A stretch of DNA of 33,446 nucleotides from an uncultured Candidatus Saccharibacteria bacterium (GCA_946527885.1 CAMMYO010000005.1:1-33446), one strand, 5' to 3'; numbered from the stretch's first letter, positions 7,690 to 15,187 are shown. The notes: generated by a model not told the origin, from the sequence alone. Numbers and translations: made by a program.

Positions 7690-8055
7690 CTAGCCTTCCC
7701 CAATAATACTCAACAAAAAGCGTATCGCAATCACCGCGATCGCCATGCTAACCCCCAAAAACAGTCGAGCCATATCTTTGCCTCGGCGCGTATATAGCCG
7801 CGCGCTTAGCAAAATATGTCCAACGCCAAGTGTTAACGCAATAACAGAAAACGCAATTAAATAATACCAATCACTCTGTGAATATCCATTATTGATATCC
7901 GAATAGCGCGCCCACACCTTTGGCTTCGATGGATTCAGGTTCAAAAGCGGCAACAAAAACAAGAAAACCGAAAGTCCAAACTGCACAAACATCCAGCCGA
8001 ACAATCCGCGATCTTTCTTGAAAATCGTCTTAAAATCGTTAGCCAATTCTTTCAT
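7690..8055 (-). CDS. Small three-helix membrane protein upstream of glycosyltransferase
   Basis: A 121-residue protein with three predicted transmembrane segments (about 19-38, 60-83 and 93-115) and a charged N-terminus (KELANDFKTIFKKDRG). No family is recognised. It abuts the glycosyltransferase start with no gap, so translational coupling and a shared role in glycan synthesis are plausible. An extended -10 (TGGTAAAAT, 8067-8075) sits 11 bases upstream of the ATG, giving a 5' leader of only about four bases and no Shine-Dalgarno site. Confidence 0.65.
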   Translation of the reverse strand: MKELANDFKTIFKKDRGLFGWMFVQFGLSVFLFLLPLLNLNPSKPKVWARYSDINNGYSQSDWYYLIAFSVIALTLGVGHILLSARLYTRRGKDMARLFLGVSMAIAVIAIRFLLSIIGEG

Positions 8056-8066
8056 AGCTTTTTATT

Positions 8067-8075
8067 ATTTTACCA
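8067..8075 (-). promoter_or_regulatory. Extended -10 of the 7690/glycosyltransferase operon
   Basis: TGGTAAAAT on the minus strand, 11 bases before the ATG at 8055. Initiation about seven bases downstream leaves almost no leader. Confidence 0.5.
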
Positions 8076-8098
8076 TAAAAACGGCTTTTCTGAAAGTT

Positions 8099-8461
8099 TT
8101 AGCGCTTACGCTTGCTGATCTCCAGCTGCTTTACTCGCTCTTCTAACTCCAGAATACGCGCACGCTCATCCTTCATTGCGATTTTCCGCGCAATCGCCAC
8201 AGACAATACGCAAAAACCTATCATCATCACAATAATACCAAGCGCTATCAAAACCGACATATCGTAAACCGTGCTACGTACATCGCCTACAAAACCCGCC
8301 GGATCGTGTAAAATTCGCGCCGAATCAGCATTTGCTACATTAGCCACCTGCAATGCGCCGAATTCGCAGACGCTCGCACCGGACAAGATTACCGTAACAC
8401 TCAACAAAATGAAGACCCACGCCCATCGTAAGGCATTTCTCCCTTTCGCTTCTTTTACCAT
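8099..8461 (-). CDS. Two-helix membrane protein with C-terminal coiled coil
   Basis: A 120-residue protein with helices at about 14-33 and 69-91 and a C-terminal charged heptad stretch (ERARILELEERVKQLEISKRKR region) likely to form a cytoplasmic coiled coil. The function is unknown. Two ATGs are available, at 8467 and 8461. I choose 8461 because a TGATATAAT extended -10 ends seven bases before it, so transcription should begin on this ATG (leaderless); the earlier ATG would lie upstream of the predicted transcript start. Confidence 0.6.
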   Translation of the reverse strand: MVKEAKGRNALRWAWVFILLSVTVILSGASVCEFGALQVANVANADSARILHDPAGFVGDVRSTVYDMSVLIALGIIVMMIGFCVLSVAIARKIAMKDERARILELEERVKQLEISKRKR

Positions 8462-8467
8462 AATCAT

Positions 8468-8476
8468 ATTATATCA
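8468..8476 (-). promoter_or_regulatory. Extended -10, leaderless promoter of 8099-8461 gene
   Basis: TGATATAAT, then six bases, then ATG (8461-8459). A -10 normally fires about seven bases downstream, which is the A of this ATG. Confidence 0.65.
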
Positions 8477-8492
8477 TTTTTTTACGTCCAAG

Positions 8493-8516
8493 AAAAACCG
8501 CCCCCAATGGGAGCGG
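8493..8516 (-). terminator. Terminator of the NUDIX gene
   Basis: Minus-strand stem CCGCTCCC/GGGGGCGG with loop ATT, followed by TTTTT. It begins 16 bases after the NUDIX stop. Confidence 0.8.
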
Positions 8517-8531
8517 CAAAAGGTACTATGT

Positions 8532-9119
8532 CTAATCTTTATTGTTCTGTCTCCAGAGCATATAGGCCATCAATGCGTACAGTGAATGGCCCGACATAAA
8601 CAATTCTCCGAAGAACTTCTCACCCATAAGGATCTGCTCGCGCACGGAACTCAGAACGGTGTTTTCCGGAACCCAGAAGATTTTTGCATCAATCTGCTCC
8701 GATTCGTCGAGCGCCTGACTTCCCATGCCGTAAACATCCGCCATAGCCACGCCAAAGTTCTCATCGCCCTTCGACGGATCAAGAAGCGACGGTCCCTTCA
8801 CGAAAACATTGATATTGCGAATCAGCAACCCAGTCTCTTCCTGCGTCTCGCGTCTAGCCGCCTGCTCTTCCGTCTCGCCTTCCTCGAGAACGCCGGCCGG
8901 TATTTCATAGTAATACTGTCCGGTCGTCGAGCGGAACTGTCGAATCAGCGCAATTTTCCCCCCTTCGTTTCGCACGATTACAGCGACAGACGGCCTGCTT
9001 CTGACGATCATGTGACTCATAACGAGCTTGCCTTCGCTGTTCTCGTAGTCCACCCGGCATACTTTCATGCGCGGCGTTTCGCAAATCAGGCTTTCATTCG
9101 TCAGTCTAAAGTCTTCCAT
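8532..9119 (-). CDS. NUDIX hydrolase, ADP-ribose pyrophosphatase-like
   Basis: A 195-residue enzyme with a complete NUDIX box, G76-x5-E82-x7-R90-E91-x2-E94-E95-x-G97, preceded by VIVRNEGGKIALIRQFR and YYYEIPAG strands typical of ADP-ribose/nucleoside-diphosphate-sugar pyrophosphatases. It hydrolyses a nucleoside diphosphate linked to another moiety, using Mg2+. The substrate assignment rests on the R-Q-F-R and E-I-P-A-G context and is provisional. Its ATG has a GGGGGGTG ribosome-binding site, and an extended -10 (TGTTATAAT) at 9166-9174 gives a ~40-base leader. To the eye its codon use is richer in G+C than neighbouring genes. Confidence 0.88.
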   Translation of the reverse strand: MEDFRLTNESLICETPRMKVCRVDYENSEGKLVMSHMIVRSRPSVAVIVRNEGGKIALIRQFRSTTGQYYYEIPAGVLEEGETEEQAARRETQEETGLLIRNINVFVKGPSLLDPSKGDENFGVAMADVYGMGSQALDESEQIDAKIFWVPENTVLSSVREQILMGEKFFGELFMSGHSLYALMAYMLWRQNNKD

Positions 9120-9165
9120 TATTCACACCCCCCAACAAAGATATTTGGCTTAACTGACCACTGCT

Positions 9166-9174
9166 ATTATAACA
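9166..9174 (-). promoter_or_regulatory. Extended -10 of the NUDIX gene
   Basis: TGTTATAAT on the minus strand, about 46 bases upstream of the ATG at 9119, between the gene and tRNA-Thr. Confidence 0.55.
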
Positions 9175-9230
9175 TGTAACTAAGGAAAAGCAACAAAAAA
9201 CTCCATTCTTTCGAATCGAGTATTTTGGTT

Positions 9231-9306
9231 TGGAGCCGTTGACTGGGATCGAACCAGCGACCTGCTCGTTACGAATGAGCTGCTCTGCCAGCTGAGCTAC
9301 AACGGC
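9231..9306 (-). tRNA. tRNA-Thr(CGU)
   Basis: Cloverleaf on the minus strand: acceptor GCCGUUG/CAACGGC, D-arm GCUC/GAGC, anticodon loop UUCGUAA (anticodon CGU), T-arm GCUGG/CCAGU with UUCGAUC, discriminator U and encoded CCA. The last pair of the anticodon stem is an A-C mismatch. Confidence 0.93.
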
Positions 9307-9321
9307 ATTTCCAATAAAAGA

Positions 9322-9350
9322 ATTATATAACACCTTGCATTTTTTAACAA
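9322..9350 (-). promoter_or_regulatory. Promoter of tRNA-Thr
   Basis: TTGTTA (9345-9350) and TATAAT (9322-9327) with a 17-base spacer on the minus strand. Its -35 lies inside the spacer of the divergent tRNA-Asp promoter. Confidence 0.7.
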
Positions 9351-9363
9351 CATCCTGTATACT
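9335..9363 (+). promoter_or_regulatory. Promoter of tRNA-Asp
   Basis: TTGCAT (9335-9340) and TATACT (9358-9363) with a 17-base spacer. The start would fall about five bases before the tRNA. Confidence 0.7.
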
Positions 9364-9374
9364 TTAATCAATGC

Positions 9375-9451
9375 GGGCTCGTAGCTCAGTTGGTTAGAGC
9401 GCCTCCCTGTCACGGAGGAGGTCGCGCGTTCGAGTCGCGTCGGGCCCGCCA
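9375..9451 (+). tRNA. tRNA-Asp(GUC)
   Basis: Acceptor GGGCUCG/CGGGCCC, D-arm GCUC/GAGC, anticodon stem CCUCC/GGAGG with loop CUGUCAC (anticodon GUC), T-arm GCGCG/CGCGU with UUCGAGU, discriminator G and encoded CCA. The discriminator G73 agrees with aspartate identity. Confidence 0.95.
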
Positions 9452-9462
9452 TTAAAGAATTT

Positions 9463-9487
9463 CTCCTATCAAGGAGTTATTTTTTTG
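9463..9487 (+). terminator. Probable terminator after tRNA-Asp
   Basis: A short CTCC/GGAG hairpin followed by TTATTTTTTT. The stem is only four G-C-rich pairs, so confidence is moderate. Confidence 0.5.
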
Positions 9488-9507
9488 CCCAATTTCCCTA
9501 CTTAACC

Positions 9508-9536
9508 TTGACCGTAATCGATAAATATGATATAAT
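9508..9536 (+). promoter_or_regulatory. Promoter of the SpoU methyltransferase gene
   Basis: TTGACC (9508-9513), a 17-base spacer, and an extended -10 TGATATAAT ending at 9536. The ATG follows eight bases later, so the leader would be about two bases. Confidence 0.8.
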
Positions 9537-9544
9537 AGATAAAT

Positions 9545-10267
9545 ATGAAGCTTCCTCGTTACAAGCGCGATTCTCTTGTTTCCTATACTCTCGGCGCTAC
9601 TCTCACTTACGAATTGATCAAAACAGCACCCGAGCAAATTACTCGTATTTTTCTACGCCCAGACATCGAAATCGGCCATGATTTAAGCCGTATTATATCC
9701 GAAGCTAAACGCCTCAAACTCGACATCATCGAGTCACAAAAGCCGTTCAATGTTCTCAACGCAAAAGGCGATTGCCTCATGATTGCCGAATTCAACAAAC
9801 ATTCTAGCGAACTAAACCACCGAGAACCACACGTCGTCTTAGTTAATCCGTCGGATGCCGGCAATCTCGGCACTATCATGCGAAGCGCTGTCGCGTTTGG
9901 CTTCAAAAATATCGCAATCATCACCCCAGCCGTCGATTTTTACGCACCAAAAACAATCCGCGCATCTATGGGCGCGATTTTCCATCTAAATGTCCAAGAG
10001 TTCTCCTCTATCGATGAGTATCGCCAACAAAATCCTGAGCGGCCGCTCTATGCATTCATGCTCAATAGCACCGCCCAACACCTAGCCGAAGCCGCGCAGT
10101 CCGCGCCTGACAATTATTCACTCATATTCGGTAACGAAGCGGCAGGTCTTCCAGCTAATTATGCCGACTTCTGTCAGTCAGTCTTTATTCCGCAAAGCCA
10201 ATACGTCGATAGCCTCAATCTCTCGATTGCGACCAGTATCGCACTTTATAGTTTTCGACAAATCTAA
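9545..10267 (+). CDS. SpoU/TrmH-family RNA 2'-O-methyltransferase
   Basis: A 240-residue SPOUT enzyme carrying all three SpoU motifs: motif 1 NPSDAGNLGTIMRSA (101-115, with the catalytic Arg113), motif 2 LIFGNEAAGLP (193-203) and motif 3 VDSLNLSIATSIALY (221-235). These form the trefoil knot that binds S-adenosylmethionine and methylates ribose 2'-OH in rRNA or tRNA. The N-terminal ~90 residues look like the L30e-type substrate-binding domain of the rRNA-methylating branch (RlmB/TsnR-like), so an rRNA target is a little more likely. It is transcribed convergently with the foldase gene, with only six bases between stops and no terminator visible. Its transcript appears nearly leaderless. Confidence 0.9.
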   Translation: MKLPRYKRDSLVSYTLGATLTYELIKTAPEQITRIFLRPDIEIGHDLSRIISEAKRLKLDIIESQKPFNVLNAKGDCLMIAEFNKHSSELNHREPHVVLVNPSDAGNLGTIMRSAVAFGFKNIAIITPAVDFYAPKTIRASMGAIFHLNVQEFSSIDEYRQQNPERPLYAFMLNSTAQHLAEAAQSAPDNYSLIFGNEAAGLPANYADFCQSVFIPQSQYVDSLNLSIATSIALYSFRQI

Positions 10268-10273
10268 TTCGAA

Positions 10274-11365
10274 TCACTCTTCTGCCGAAGTATCGCCTTC
10301 GGTATTTTCTTCGCCACCATTCGTTTCGACGTCAGATTCTTCCGACTCTTCCCTGATCTCAATATATTCGGCAACTTTTCCTTCTTCGCGAATCTTCGCC
10401 ATCAGCTCATCAAACTCCGCAAAACGTACCCAAGCCGACGCATAGCCAACTTTACCGTCTTCTTTCCCGGTTAGCTTCACGACGTAATATCCATCACCAT
10501 TCGACGAAACAAACGGCTGAGATACATCGCCAATATTCTCAAGCTTCGACGCCACCATCGCGCGTCCACCATCAAGATTCGAAGTATCCACCAAACCATC
10601 CGTACTTTCCGCTACCGCTGCGCCGGTTGCAGTATAATCACTTACCGCCGCCGAAACATCACCACCATTCTCTTCAATCTTTGTACGAACATCAGCAACA
10701 ATGCGCTTCGCCTCGTTATCATATTCGACCGAGTACTTTTTCTTCGCTAATGAAAGCAAAATCAAACGCTTGTACTCATTAATCGACAAGCCGAAATTAT
10801 CTTTCACAATCCCGCGAAACGCTTCATCGCTACGACGCTCACCATTAATCGTTCTGTGATTTTCGATTACGTCATCAATCTCTTTATCGGAAACCGAAAT
10901 ACCATTCTCGTCCAGCTTCGCCAAAGCATAAGCATAATCCTCAGCCGAGCTCAAAGCCTGACGACGATAGTGGTTGCGCTGCTTTTCCGAATCTTCCGAA
11001 TCATCAAACGCACCCTGCTGATGCTCGATCGACGCGATGCTGCTCCGATAAAGCATCAAATAATCACTATATCGCACCGAAACGCCATCAACCTTTGCCA
11101 CCGGCAAGCCCAACACTTTCGTGAAACGGAAAGCCACCTCGCTCGTGCTCTGAGCCTTGTATAGTTCAGCCCAACCGACCACAACAAAAGCAATCAAAAC
11201 CGTAACGCAAATCACCAAAGTATTAATCACAACTCTGTGCTTCGCATACTGAAAAGGATACTTAAATTTCTTACCCTTAGCCAAAATCTCCTCTCGGCTT
11301 TCCTCGAGATTCGCTTGCGTGATAGTTTTTTTCTTTGCAGTTTTCTTTTTAAAACCAATTTTCAT
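10274..11365 (-). CDS. Membrane-anchored SurA/PrsA-like foldase
   Basis: A 363-residue protein: a Lys-rich cytoplasmic N-terminus (KKKTAKKK), one transmembrane helix (~47-66), then an exported region with a SurA N-domain pattern (YSDYLMLYRSS, charged helices to ~215) and a degenerate parvulin rotamase domain around residues 255-325 (DTSNLDGGRA, GDVSQPFVSSNGDGYYVVKL). It ends with an acidic Glu/Ser/Thr tail. Such proteins assist folding of secreted proteins. Residues normally lining the prolyl isomerase pocket are not all evident, so it may act only as a chaperone. It follows the PH-domain gene two bases after that stop, on the same transcript. Confidence 0.75.
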   Translation of the reverse strand: MKIGFKKKTAKKKTITQANLEESREEILAKGKKFKYPFQYAKHRVVINTLVICVTVLIAFVVVGWAELYKAQSTSEVAFRFTKVLGLPVAKVDGVSVRYSDYLMLYRSSIASIEHQQGAFDDSEDSEKQRNHYRRQALSSAEDYAYALAKLDENGISVSDKEIDDVIENHRTINGERRSDEAFRGIVKDNFGLSINEYKRLILLSLAKKKYSVEYDNEAKRIVADVRTKIEENGGDVSAAVSDYTATGAAVAESTDGLVDTSNLDGGRAMVASKLENIGDVSQPFVSSNGDGYYVVKLTGKEDGKVGYASAWVRFAEFDELMAKIREEGKVAEYIEIREESEESDVETNGGEENTEGDTSAEE

Positions 11366-11367
11366 AA

Positions 11368-11862
11368 CTATTCTTCTTCATATTGACGCAACTCATGCGC
11401 CGCATTCTGTAACTCATTATACACTGTTTCAGGATGACTCACCATGCTCATGACGAGATCACCCGCGCCCGTCTGCACCAAAATCGTTCCGTAATCAAGC
11501 ATCGCCCCAAACATACCAGGCACCCCAAACGATATGCTCTGAATTTTTTCCAAATCCAAATCCACTACCGTTTTCTTGAACAGTCCCTTTTGCCTCGTCT
11601 GACGCAAACGCTCAGTCGTGATCATATAAAAGCTAAAATACCAAAGCAGAACCGCATACGCATAGCCCAAAACCCCAATCAGCCCAAAAATTATCCAGAC
11701 AAAAGTCATCTGCGCGTCCTGTTTCCAGATCGCAAACGGCACCGCGCCGAATGCAATCATAAAAAGCATGAACAGAAAGCCTCTACGAGTCGTCGAAAAA
11801 TGACGCCGAAAGATATACAACACCTCCTCGCCAGTACGCTGCCCCTCAAAAGCTTTTTGCAT
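11368..11862 (-). CDS. Bacterial PH-domain (bPH2/YdbS-like) membrane protein
   Basis: A 164-residue protein with two transmembrane helices (about 27-45 and 52-76) followed by a bacterial PH-like domain: FYMITTERLRQTRQKGLFKKTVVDLDLEKIQSISFG is the family's hallmark order, then a beta-rich tail GTILVQTGAGDLVMSMV. The molecular role of such proteins is unclear. Two ATGs lie at 11868 and 11862. I choose 11862 because TGGTATAAT ends seven bases before it, placing the transcript start on this ATG. It is the first gene of a two-gene unit with the foldase. Confidence 0.8.
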   Translation of the reverse strand: MQKAFEGQRTGEEVLYIFRRHFSTTRRGFLFMLFMIAFGAVPFAIWKQDAQMTFVWIIFGLIGVLGYAYAVLLWYFSFYMITTERLRQTRQKGLFKKTVVDLDLEKIQSISFGVPGMFGAMLDYGTILVQTGAGDLVMSMVSHPETVYNELQNAAHELRQYEEE

Positions 11863-11868
11863 AAGCAT

Positions 11869-11877
11869 ATTATACCA
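11869..11877 (-). promoter_or_regulatory. Extended -10, leaderless promoter of PH-domain gene
   Basis: TGGTATAAT, six bases, ATG (11862-11860). No -35 at the usual distance is evident. Confidence 0.65.
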
Positions 11878-11899
11878 TAAAAATCAGACCACAAAAAAA

Positions 11900-11975
11900 T
11901 GGTGACCCGGGTGCGAGTCGAACGCGCAACCTTCTCCTTAGGACGGAGCCGCTCTATCCATTGAGCTACCGGGCC
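11900..11975 (-). tRNA. tRNA-Arg(CCU)
   Basis: Minus-strand cloverleaf: acceptor GGCCCGG/CCGGGUC, D-arm GCUC/GAGC, anticodon loop GUCCUAA (anticodon CCU), T-arm with UUCGACU, discriminator A and encoded CCA. The first pair of the anticodon stem is G-A. Confidence 0.93.
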
Positions 11976-11996
11976 AACTCACTATATTTTATCACA

Positions 11997-12737
11997 TCAC
12001 CTTCTCGGCAACGGCGTTTTGAACTGATAATTCTGCATTTCTTCGCTCCCGCCGGCCGCATCAGTACCAACCACGCGTTTGACCTTATAAAACATCTCGA
12101 CATTTTTATCGAAAAACATAAAATCAACATCACCATTCGCCATTGCCACACAATCCACTACTTGCGCCCTATCATCACCCGCCGATCGCCGCACGTTATC
12201 AATAGCATCATCGTGCTGAATCGTATTTCGCAAGTCCTGCGTATCGTAAGTCCCATAATAGCTAGTCAAATCTGGATGTGTATGACCAAAGCACATCACA
12301 GCACGACTGCCGTTTCCATTTGCCCGCACAATTGCATCCTTAAAATCTTGCACCAGTTGTGGATTGCGCGTAAAAACCAAGTTCGGATCACATTCCTGAG
12401 CACTCAATCCCGGAATATCATCAGGCGTCACCGTATAAAAACTATCAAATTTTACCGTATTCGACTCGCCATCCGTCGCGCCAATCATCACGAACGGCAA
12501 TTCTTTCTTTGCTTGCCGCGTATATTCCATCGCAACTTTGATATATTCTGTACAAGTCTGATCGAGCACTACTTCACCGTTCGGTAAACTCTGAATGCAC
12601 TCATGCGGCACCGGCGTCTGCCCGCCATAACCCATTTCTTCATAGCGCGCCACAATATCAGCGAAATCCCCATTCGCAAAAGCTCGACGCATCTGCGCCT
12701 CGAATGGATTATTTCCTAATCGCTCACCACTTCTCAT
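11997..12737 (-). CDS. JAMM/MPN-like putative metalloprotease
   Basis: A 246-residue protein with no signal peptide. It contains GHTHPDL at 151-157 and an Asp at 165, giving His152-x-His154-x10-Asp165, the zinc-binding pattern of JAMM/MPN deubiquitinase-like proteases. Glu79 (KKELPFVMIG) or Glu91 may be the general base. The usual Ser of the motif is Gly162 here. Bacterial relatives cleave small modifier or sulfur-carrier proteins, but no ubiquitin-like protein is nearby. The segment FVMIGATDGESNTVKFDSFY looks like the MPN core strand-turn-strand. The ATG follows TGTTATAAT by six bases (leaderless). The family call is moderate because the fold is inferred from motif spacing. Confidence 0.55.
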   Translation of the reverse strand: MRSGERLGNNPFEAQMRRAFANGDFADIVARYEEMGYGGQTPVPHECIQSLPNGEVVLDQTCTEYIKVAMEYTRQAKKELPFVMIGATDGESNTVKFDSFYTVTPDDIPGLSAQECDPNLVFTRNPQLVQDFKDAIVRANGNGSRAVMCFGHTHPDLTSYYGTYDTQDLRNTIQHDDAIDNVRRSAGDDRAQVVDCVAMANGDVDFMFFDKNVEMFYKVKRVVGTDAAGGSEEMQNYQFKTPLPRR

Positions 12738-12743
12738 GATTCG

Positions 12744-12752
12744 ATTATAACA
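12744..12752 (-). promoter_or_regulatory. Extended -10, leaderless promoter of JAMM-like gene
   Basis: TGTTATAAT, six bases, ATG at 12737. The T-tract of the upstream ndk terminator runs straight into this box. Confidence 0.65.
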
Positions 12753-12785
12753 AAAAAGAGCCCCGCCAATCGCAGAGGCTCTTTT
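12752..12785 (-). terminator. Terminator of ndk
   Basis: AAAAGAGCC/GGCTCTTTT stem with a long loop; minus-strand T-run at 12752-12757. It lies just after the ndk stop at 12799. Confidence 0.75.
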
Positions 12786-12798
12786 ACTAAAAGTTTAC

Positions 12799-13386
12799 TT
12801 AGCGCGTAAACTTTTCAGACAAAGTCTTGTAAATCTGGATTTCCTCAGGCTTGAACCAGTAGGCAACTTCCTGCTCTGCCTCTTCTGGATTGCCGGAAGC
12901 ATGAATCAAGTTCGCAACACCTTCGTTGCGCGCATCAGCATAACCAAAGCTAACGTGCGCATAGTCACCGCGAATCGTACCCATATCGGCAGCCATCGGC
13001 TCGGTCGAACCAACCATCTTGCGCACCACTGGAATCGCCTCTACACCTTCAAGCACCATCGCAATCACTGGACCGGAAGTCATAAAGTCAACCACGAGAT
13101 CAAAAGCCTTTTGACCGCGGCGCGAAATCATCTTCGAAATACCTTCGTAGTGCTGGTAGTAGTGATCCTTATCTGGGTTAACCATCTTTGTACCAACAAT
13201 CTTCAAACCGACGCGCTCAAAACGAGACAAAATCTCACCGACAATACCGCGCTGCACTGCATCCGGCTTGAAAATGATTAGCGTGCGCTGAATCAAATTG
13301 TTCGGATTGTTCGCCTTAGTAAAACCAATATTTGCGGCGGTTACCTCTGGTTTATTTGTCTCTGCTTTTGCTGCTTTTTCTGCCAT
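12799..13386 (-). CDS. ndk: Nucleoside diphosphate kinase
   Basis: This 195-residue enzyme transfers the gamma-phosphate from NTPs to NDPs through a phospho-His. Core motifs are TLIIFKPDAVQRGIVGEIL, the TIRGDYA segment and the active-site His in NLIHASGNPEEAE. The ATG at 13386 is chosen because AAAGGAGA lies upstream; a longer in-frame start at 13437 has no site. The protein is longer than the usual ~140-150 residues because of an Ala/Lys-rich N-terminal extension of about 40 residues that is probably disordered. It has its own extended -10 (TGATATATT, 13406-13414) and terminator, so it is a single-gene unit. Confidence 0.95.
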   Translation of the reverse strand: MAEKAAKAETNKPEVTAANIGFTKANNPNNLIQRTLIIFKPDAVQRGIVGEILSRFERVGLKIVGTKMVNPDKDHYYQHYEGISKMISRRGQKAFDLVVDFMTSGPVIAMVLEGVEAIPVVRKMVGSTEPMAADMGTIRGDYAHVSFGYADARNEGVANLIHASGNPEEAEQEVAYWFKPEEIQIYKTLSEKFTR

Positions 13387-13405
13387 CAAAAATCTCCTTT
13401 TTTTC

Positions 13406-13414
13406 AATATATCA
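13406..13414 (-). promoter_or_regulatory. Extended -10 of ndk
   Basis: TGATATATT on the minus strand, giving a leader of about 13 bases that contains the AAAGGAGA ribosome-binding site. Confidence 0.5.
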
Positions 13415-13442
13415 TAAAAAGCTCGCCTGGCAAGCAAAAGCG

Positions 13443-14366
13443 TTATTCACTAGTTTCGCTATGAAACTTCTCGTGAATCTCTTTCAAATGCGGATCCGTC
13501 ACGTGCGTATAAATCTGCGTCGTCGAAATATTCGAATGCCCCAACAATGACTGCACCGAACGCAAATCCGCCCCATTCATCAACAAATCCGTCGCAAATG
13601 AATGGCGCAAAGTATGCGGCGTCACATGCTTCGTAATTCCCGCTGCCCGCACATATTTATTAATAATCCGCTCGATACTCCGCGGCGTCAGCCTCCGATA
13701 ATCACCCGAAGTTCCTGCCGCTGGCTGATTCCGCGAATTGTTCAAAAACAGCGCCGGCAAAGAATCCCGCCGCTCATCCAAATAATCCTGCACCGCATCC
13801 GCCGCCGACTGCGTCACGAACACCGGCCTATCCTTCTGCCCTTTTCCGCGCACCATAAACTCGCGTCGTTCCAAGTTTACGCTATCTCGATTTAGCGCAA
13901 TCAGCTCTGAAACGCGCAAACCGGTCGAAAATAGCAACTCAAAAATCGCCCGATCGCGCAAACCAGTCTCCGTATCCATCGGAATTTCCGCCAAAATTCG
14001 GTCAATTTCATCCACATGCAAAAACGTCACTTGCGGCCGATGCGTTCGCGGCAATTCCACCAACACCGGATCCAGCGATTTTATCTCGCGCTTTGCCAAA
14101 TACTTCAAAAACCCGCGCAGAGCCACTAAATGAAAAGCCTGCGTCGTCACCGAAAGCCCCTTCTTTTGCGGCGTCTGATAGCGATTCAGCCACAGACGAT
14201 ACTTCCGCAGCCATTCCGGCGTAATATCTTCCGGCTTCGTCTCTTCGCCACTAAACTCTAGCGTTCGATACAAGCACAATTCATAGTTTCGCGCCGTATA
14301 ACGACTGCGCCCGTTTTCGACTTCTAGCGATTCCAAAAAATCGTTTATCAATTCACTCAAATACAT
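13443..14366 (-). CDS. Tyrosine recombinase, XerC/XerD-like
   Basis: A 307-residue site-specific recombinase. Residues 1-95 are a SAM-like core-binding domain. The catalytic domain has Arg151 (TGLRVSEL), Lys in GKGQKDR (175/178), His251 and Arg254 (HTLRHSF), His277 (LGHSNIS) and the nucleophile Tyr286 (QIYTHV). The size and lack of a nearby element fit a housekeeping Xer protein resolving chromosome dimers rather than a phage integrase. Its ATG overlaps the pilD stop by one base (TGATG), so it is translationally coupled to the prepilin peptidase, an unusual pairing. Confidence 0.9.
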   Translation of the reverse strand: MYLSELINDFLESLEVENGRSRYTARNYELCLYRTLEFSGEETKPEDITPEWLRKYRLWLNRYQTPQKKGLSVTTQAFHLVALRGFLKYLAKREIKSLDPVLVELPRTHRPQVTFLHVDEIDRILAEIPMDTETGLRDRAIFELLFSTGLRVSELIALNRDSVNLERREFMVRGKGQKDRPVFVTQSAADAVQDYLDERRDSLPALFLNNSRNQPAAGTSGDYRRLTPRSIERIINKYVRAAGITKHVTPHTLRHSFATDLLMNGADLRSVQSLLGHSNISTTQIYTHVTDPHLKEIHEKFHSETSE

Positions 14367-15169
14367 CAAAACCTAACCATTTCTAAAATTGGCATTTGCA
14401 AAAAGAAAACCAGCAAAAAGCCCACAATCAAAAACGGACCAAATGGAATTTTGAGCTTCTTTACCTTTTTCGAAGCCGCCACCGGCAGCATTACGACCGA
14501 ACCAATCAAATTCGATGCGAACAATGTAATCATCGCCAACCAAAAATTACCCAAAAACAATGCTAGTGGCAGACACAAAATCCAATCACCGCCACCGACC
14601 CAACGCTCGTTGCTCATTTTGTACATCAAGAAATAAAAACCAGGCAAAATCATCAATGCGCCAGCCAAGCTCAGCCAAATGTCGGTCGATACACCTTCGG
14701 CCGCCAATATGATCACCCGATAAATCACACCGACCGCCACCGAAGCCCACAGCAAATTCGTCGGCATTTCTTTCCACTTCGCATCATAAATGAACAAAAT
14801 CACGAAAATTGCCAACAGTAGAATAAGCAACGCAAACTTTACGCCTTCGATCAGTTCAATACTACCGGCGAAATCCAACCGACCAAACGGCCAAAACCAA
14901 TAACTCAACGCCACCAAAATAGCCATACCGATTTCCGCCAAAAACTCCGCCCAGCCAATCGGCTTGCGACATTTTCGGCACTTCCCGCCCAGCAACAGCC
15001 AGCTCAAAATCGGCACATTGTCATACCAGCGCAGTCTATACTTGCAATTCATGCAATGCGACCAGCGCGATTTGTCACCCTTCCGAATTCGCCAAACCTG
15101 GCAGCAGCCAAACGAACCGAGCATCGCTCCTGCCCAGAAAAACATAAACGTCGCAAAATAATTAATCAT
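14366..15169 (-). CDS. pilD: Prepilin peptidase, type IV
   Basis: This 267-residue polytopic aspartic protease cleaves prepilin leaders after Gly and N-methylates the new Phe. It has the cytoplasmic double Cys motif CMNC...CRKC (residues ~39-66), the first catalytic Asp in IYDAKW, and the second in a GGGD motif (usual GxGD). About seven hydrophobic segments are visible. The N-terminal GSFGCCQVWRIRKGD is the family's methylase domain. It is downstream of the three pilins. The ATG at 15169 is preceded by TGCTACAAT and six bases, predicting a separate leaderless transcript just after the last pilin stop. Confidence 0.92.
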   Translation of the reverse strand: MINYFATFMFFWAGAMLGSFGCCQVWRIRKGDKSRWSHCMNCKYRLRWYDNVPILSWLLLGGKCRKCRKPIGWAEFLAEIGMAILVALSYWFWPFGRLDFAGSIELIEGVKFALLILLLAIFVILFIYDAKWKEMPTNLLWASVAVGVIYRVIILAAEGVSTDIWLSLAGALMILPGFYFLMYKMSNERWVGGGDWILCLPLALFLGNFWLAMITLFASNLIGSVVMLPVAASKKVKKLKIPFGPFLIVGFLLVFFLQMPILEMVRF

Positions 15170-15175
15170 AAGTAA

Positions 15176-15184
15176 ATTGTAGCA
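15176..15184 (-). promoter_or_regulatory. Extended -10, leaderless promoter of pilD
   Basis: TGCTACAAT, six bases, ATG at 15169. It starts four bases beyond the stop of the pilin ending at 15188. Confidence 0.6.
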
Positions 15185-15187
15185 CGC

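Noticed and set aside
9106-9333. A 75-codon minus-strand ORF over tRNA-Thr
   Set aside because: It is the tRNA-Thr gene read as protein; the cloverleaf explains the sequence.
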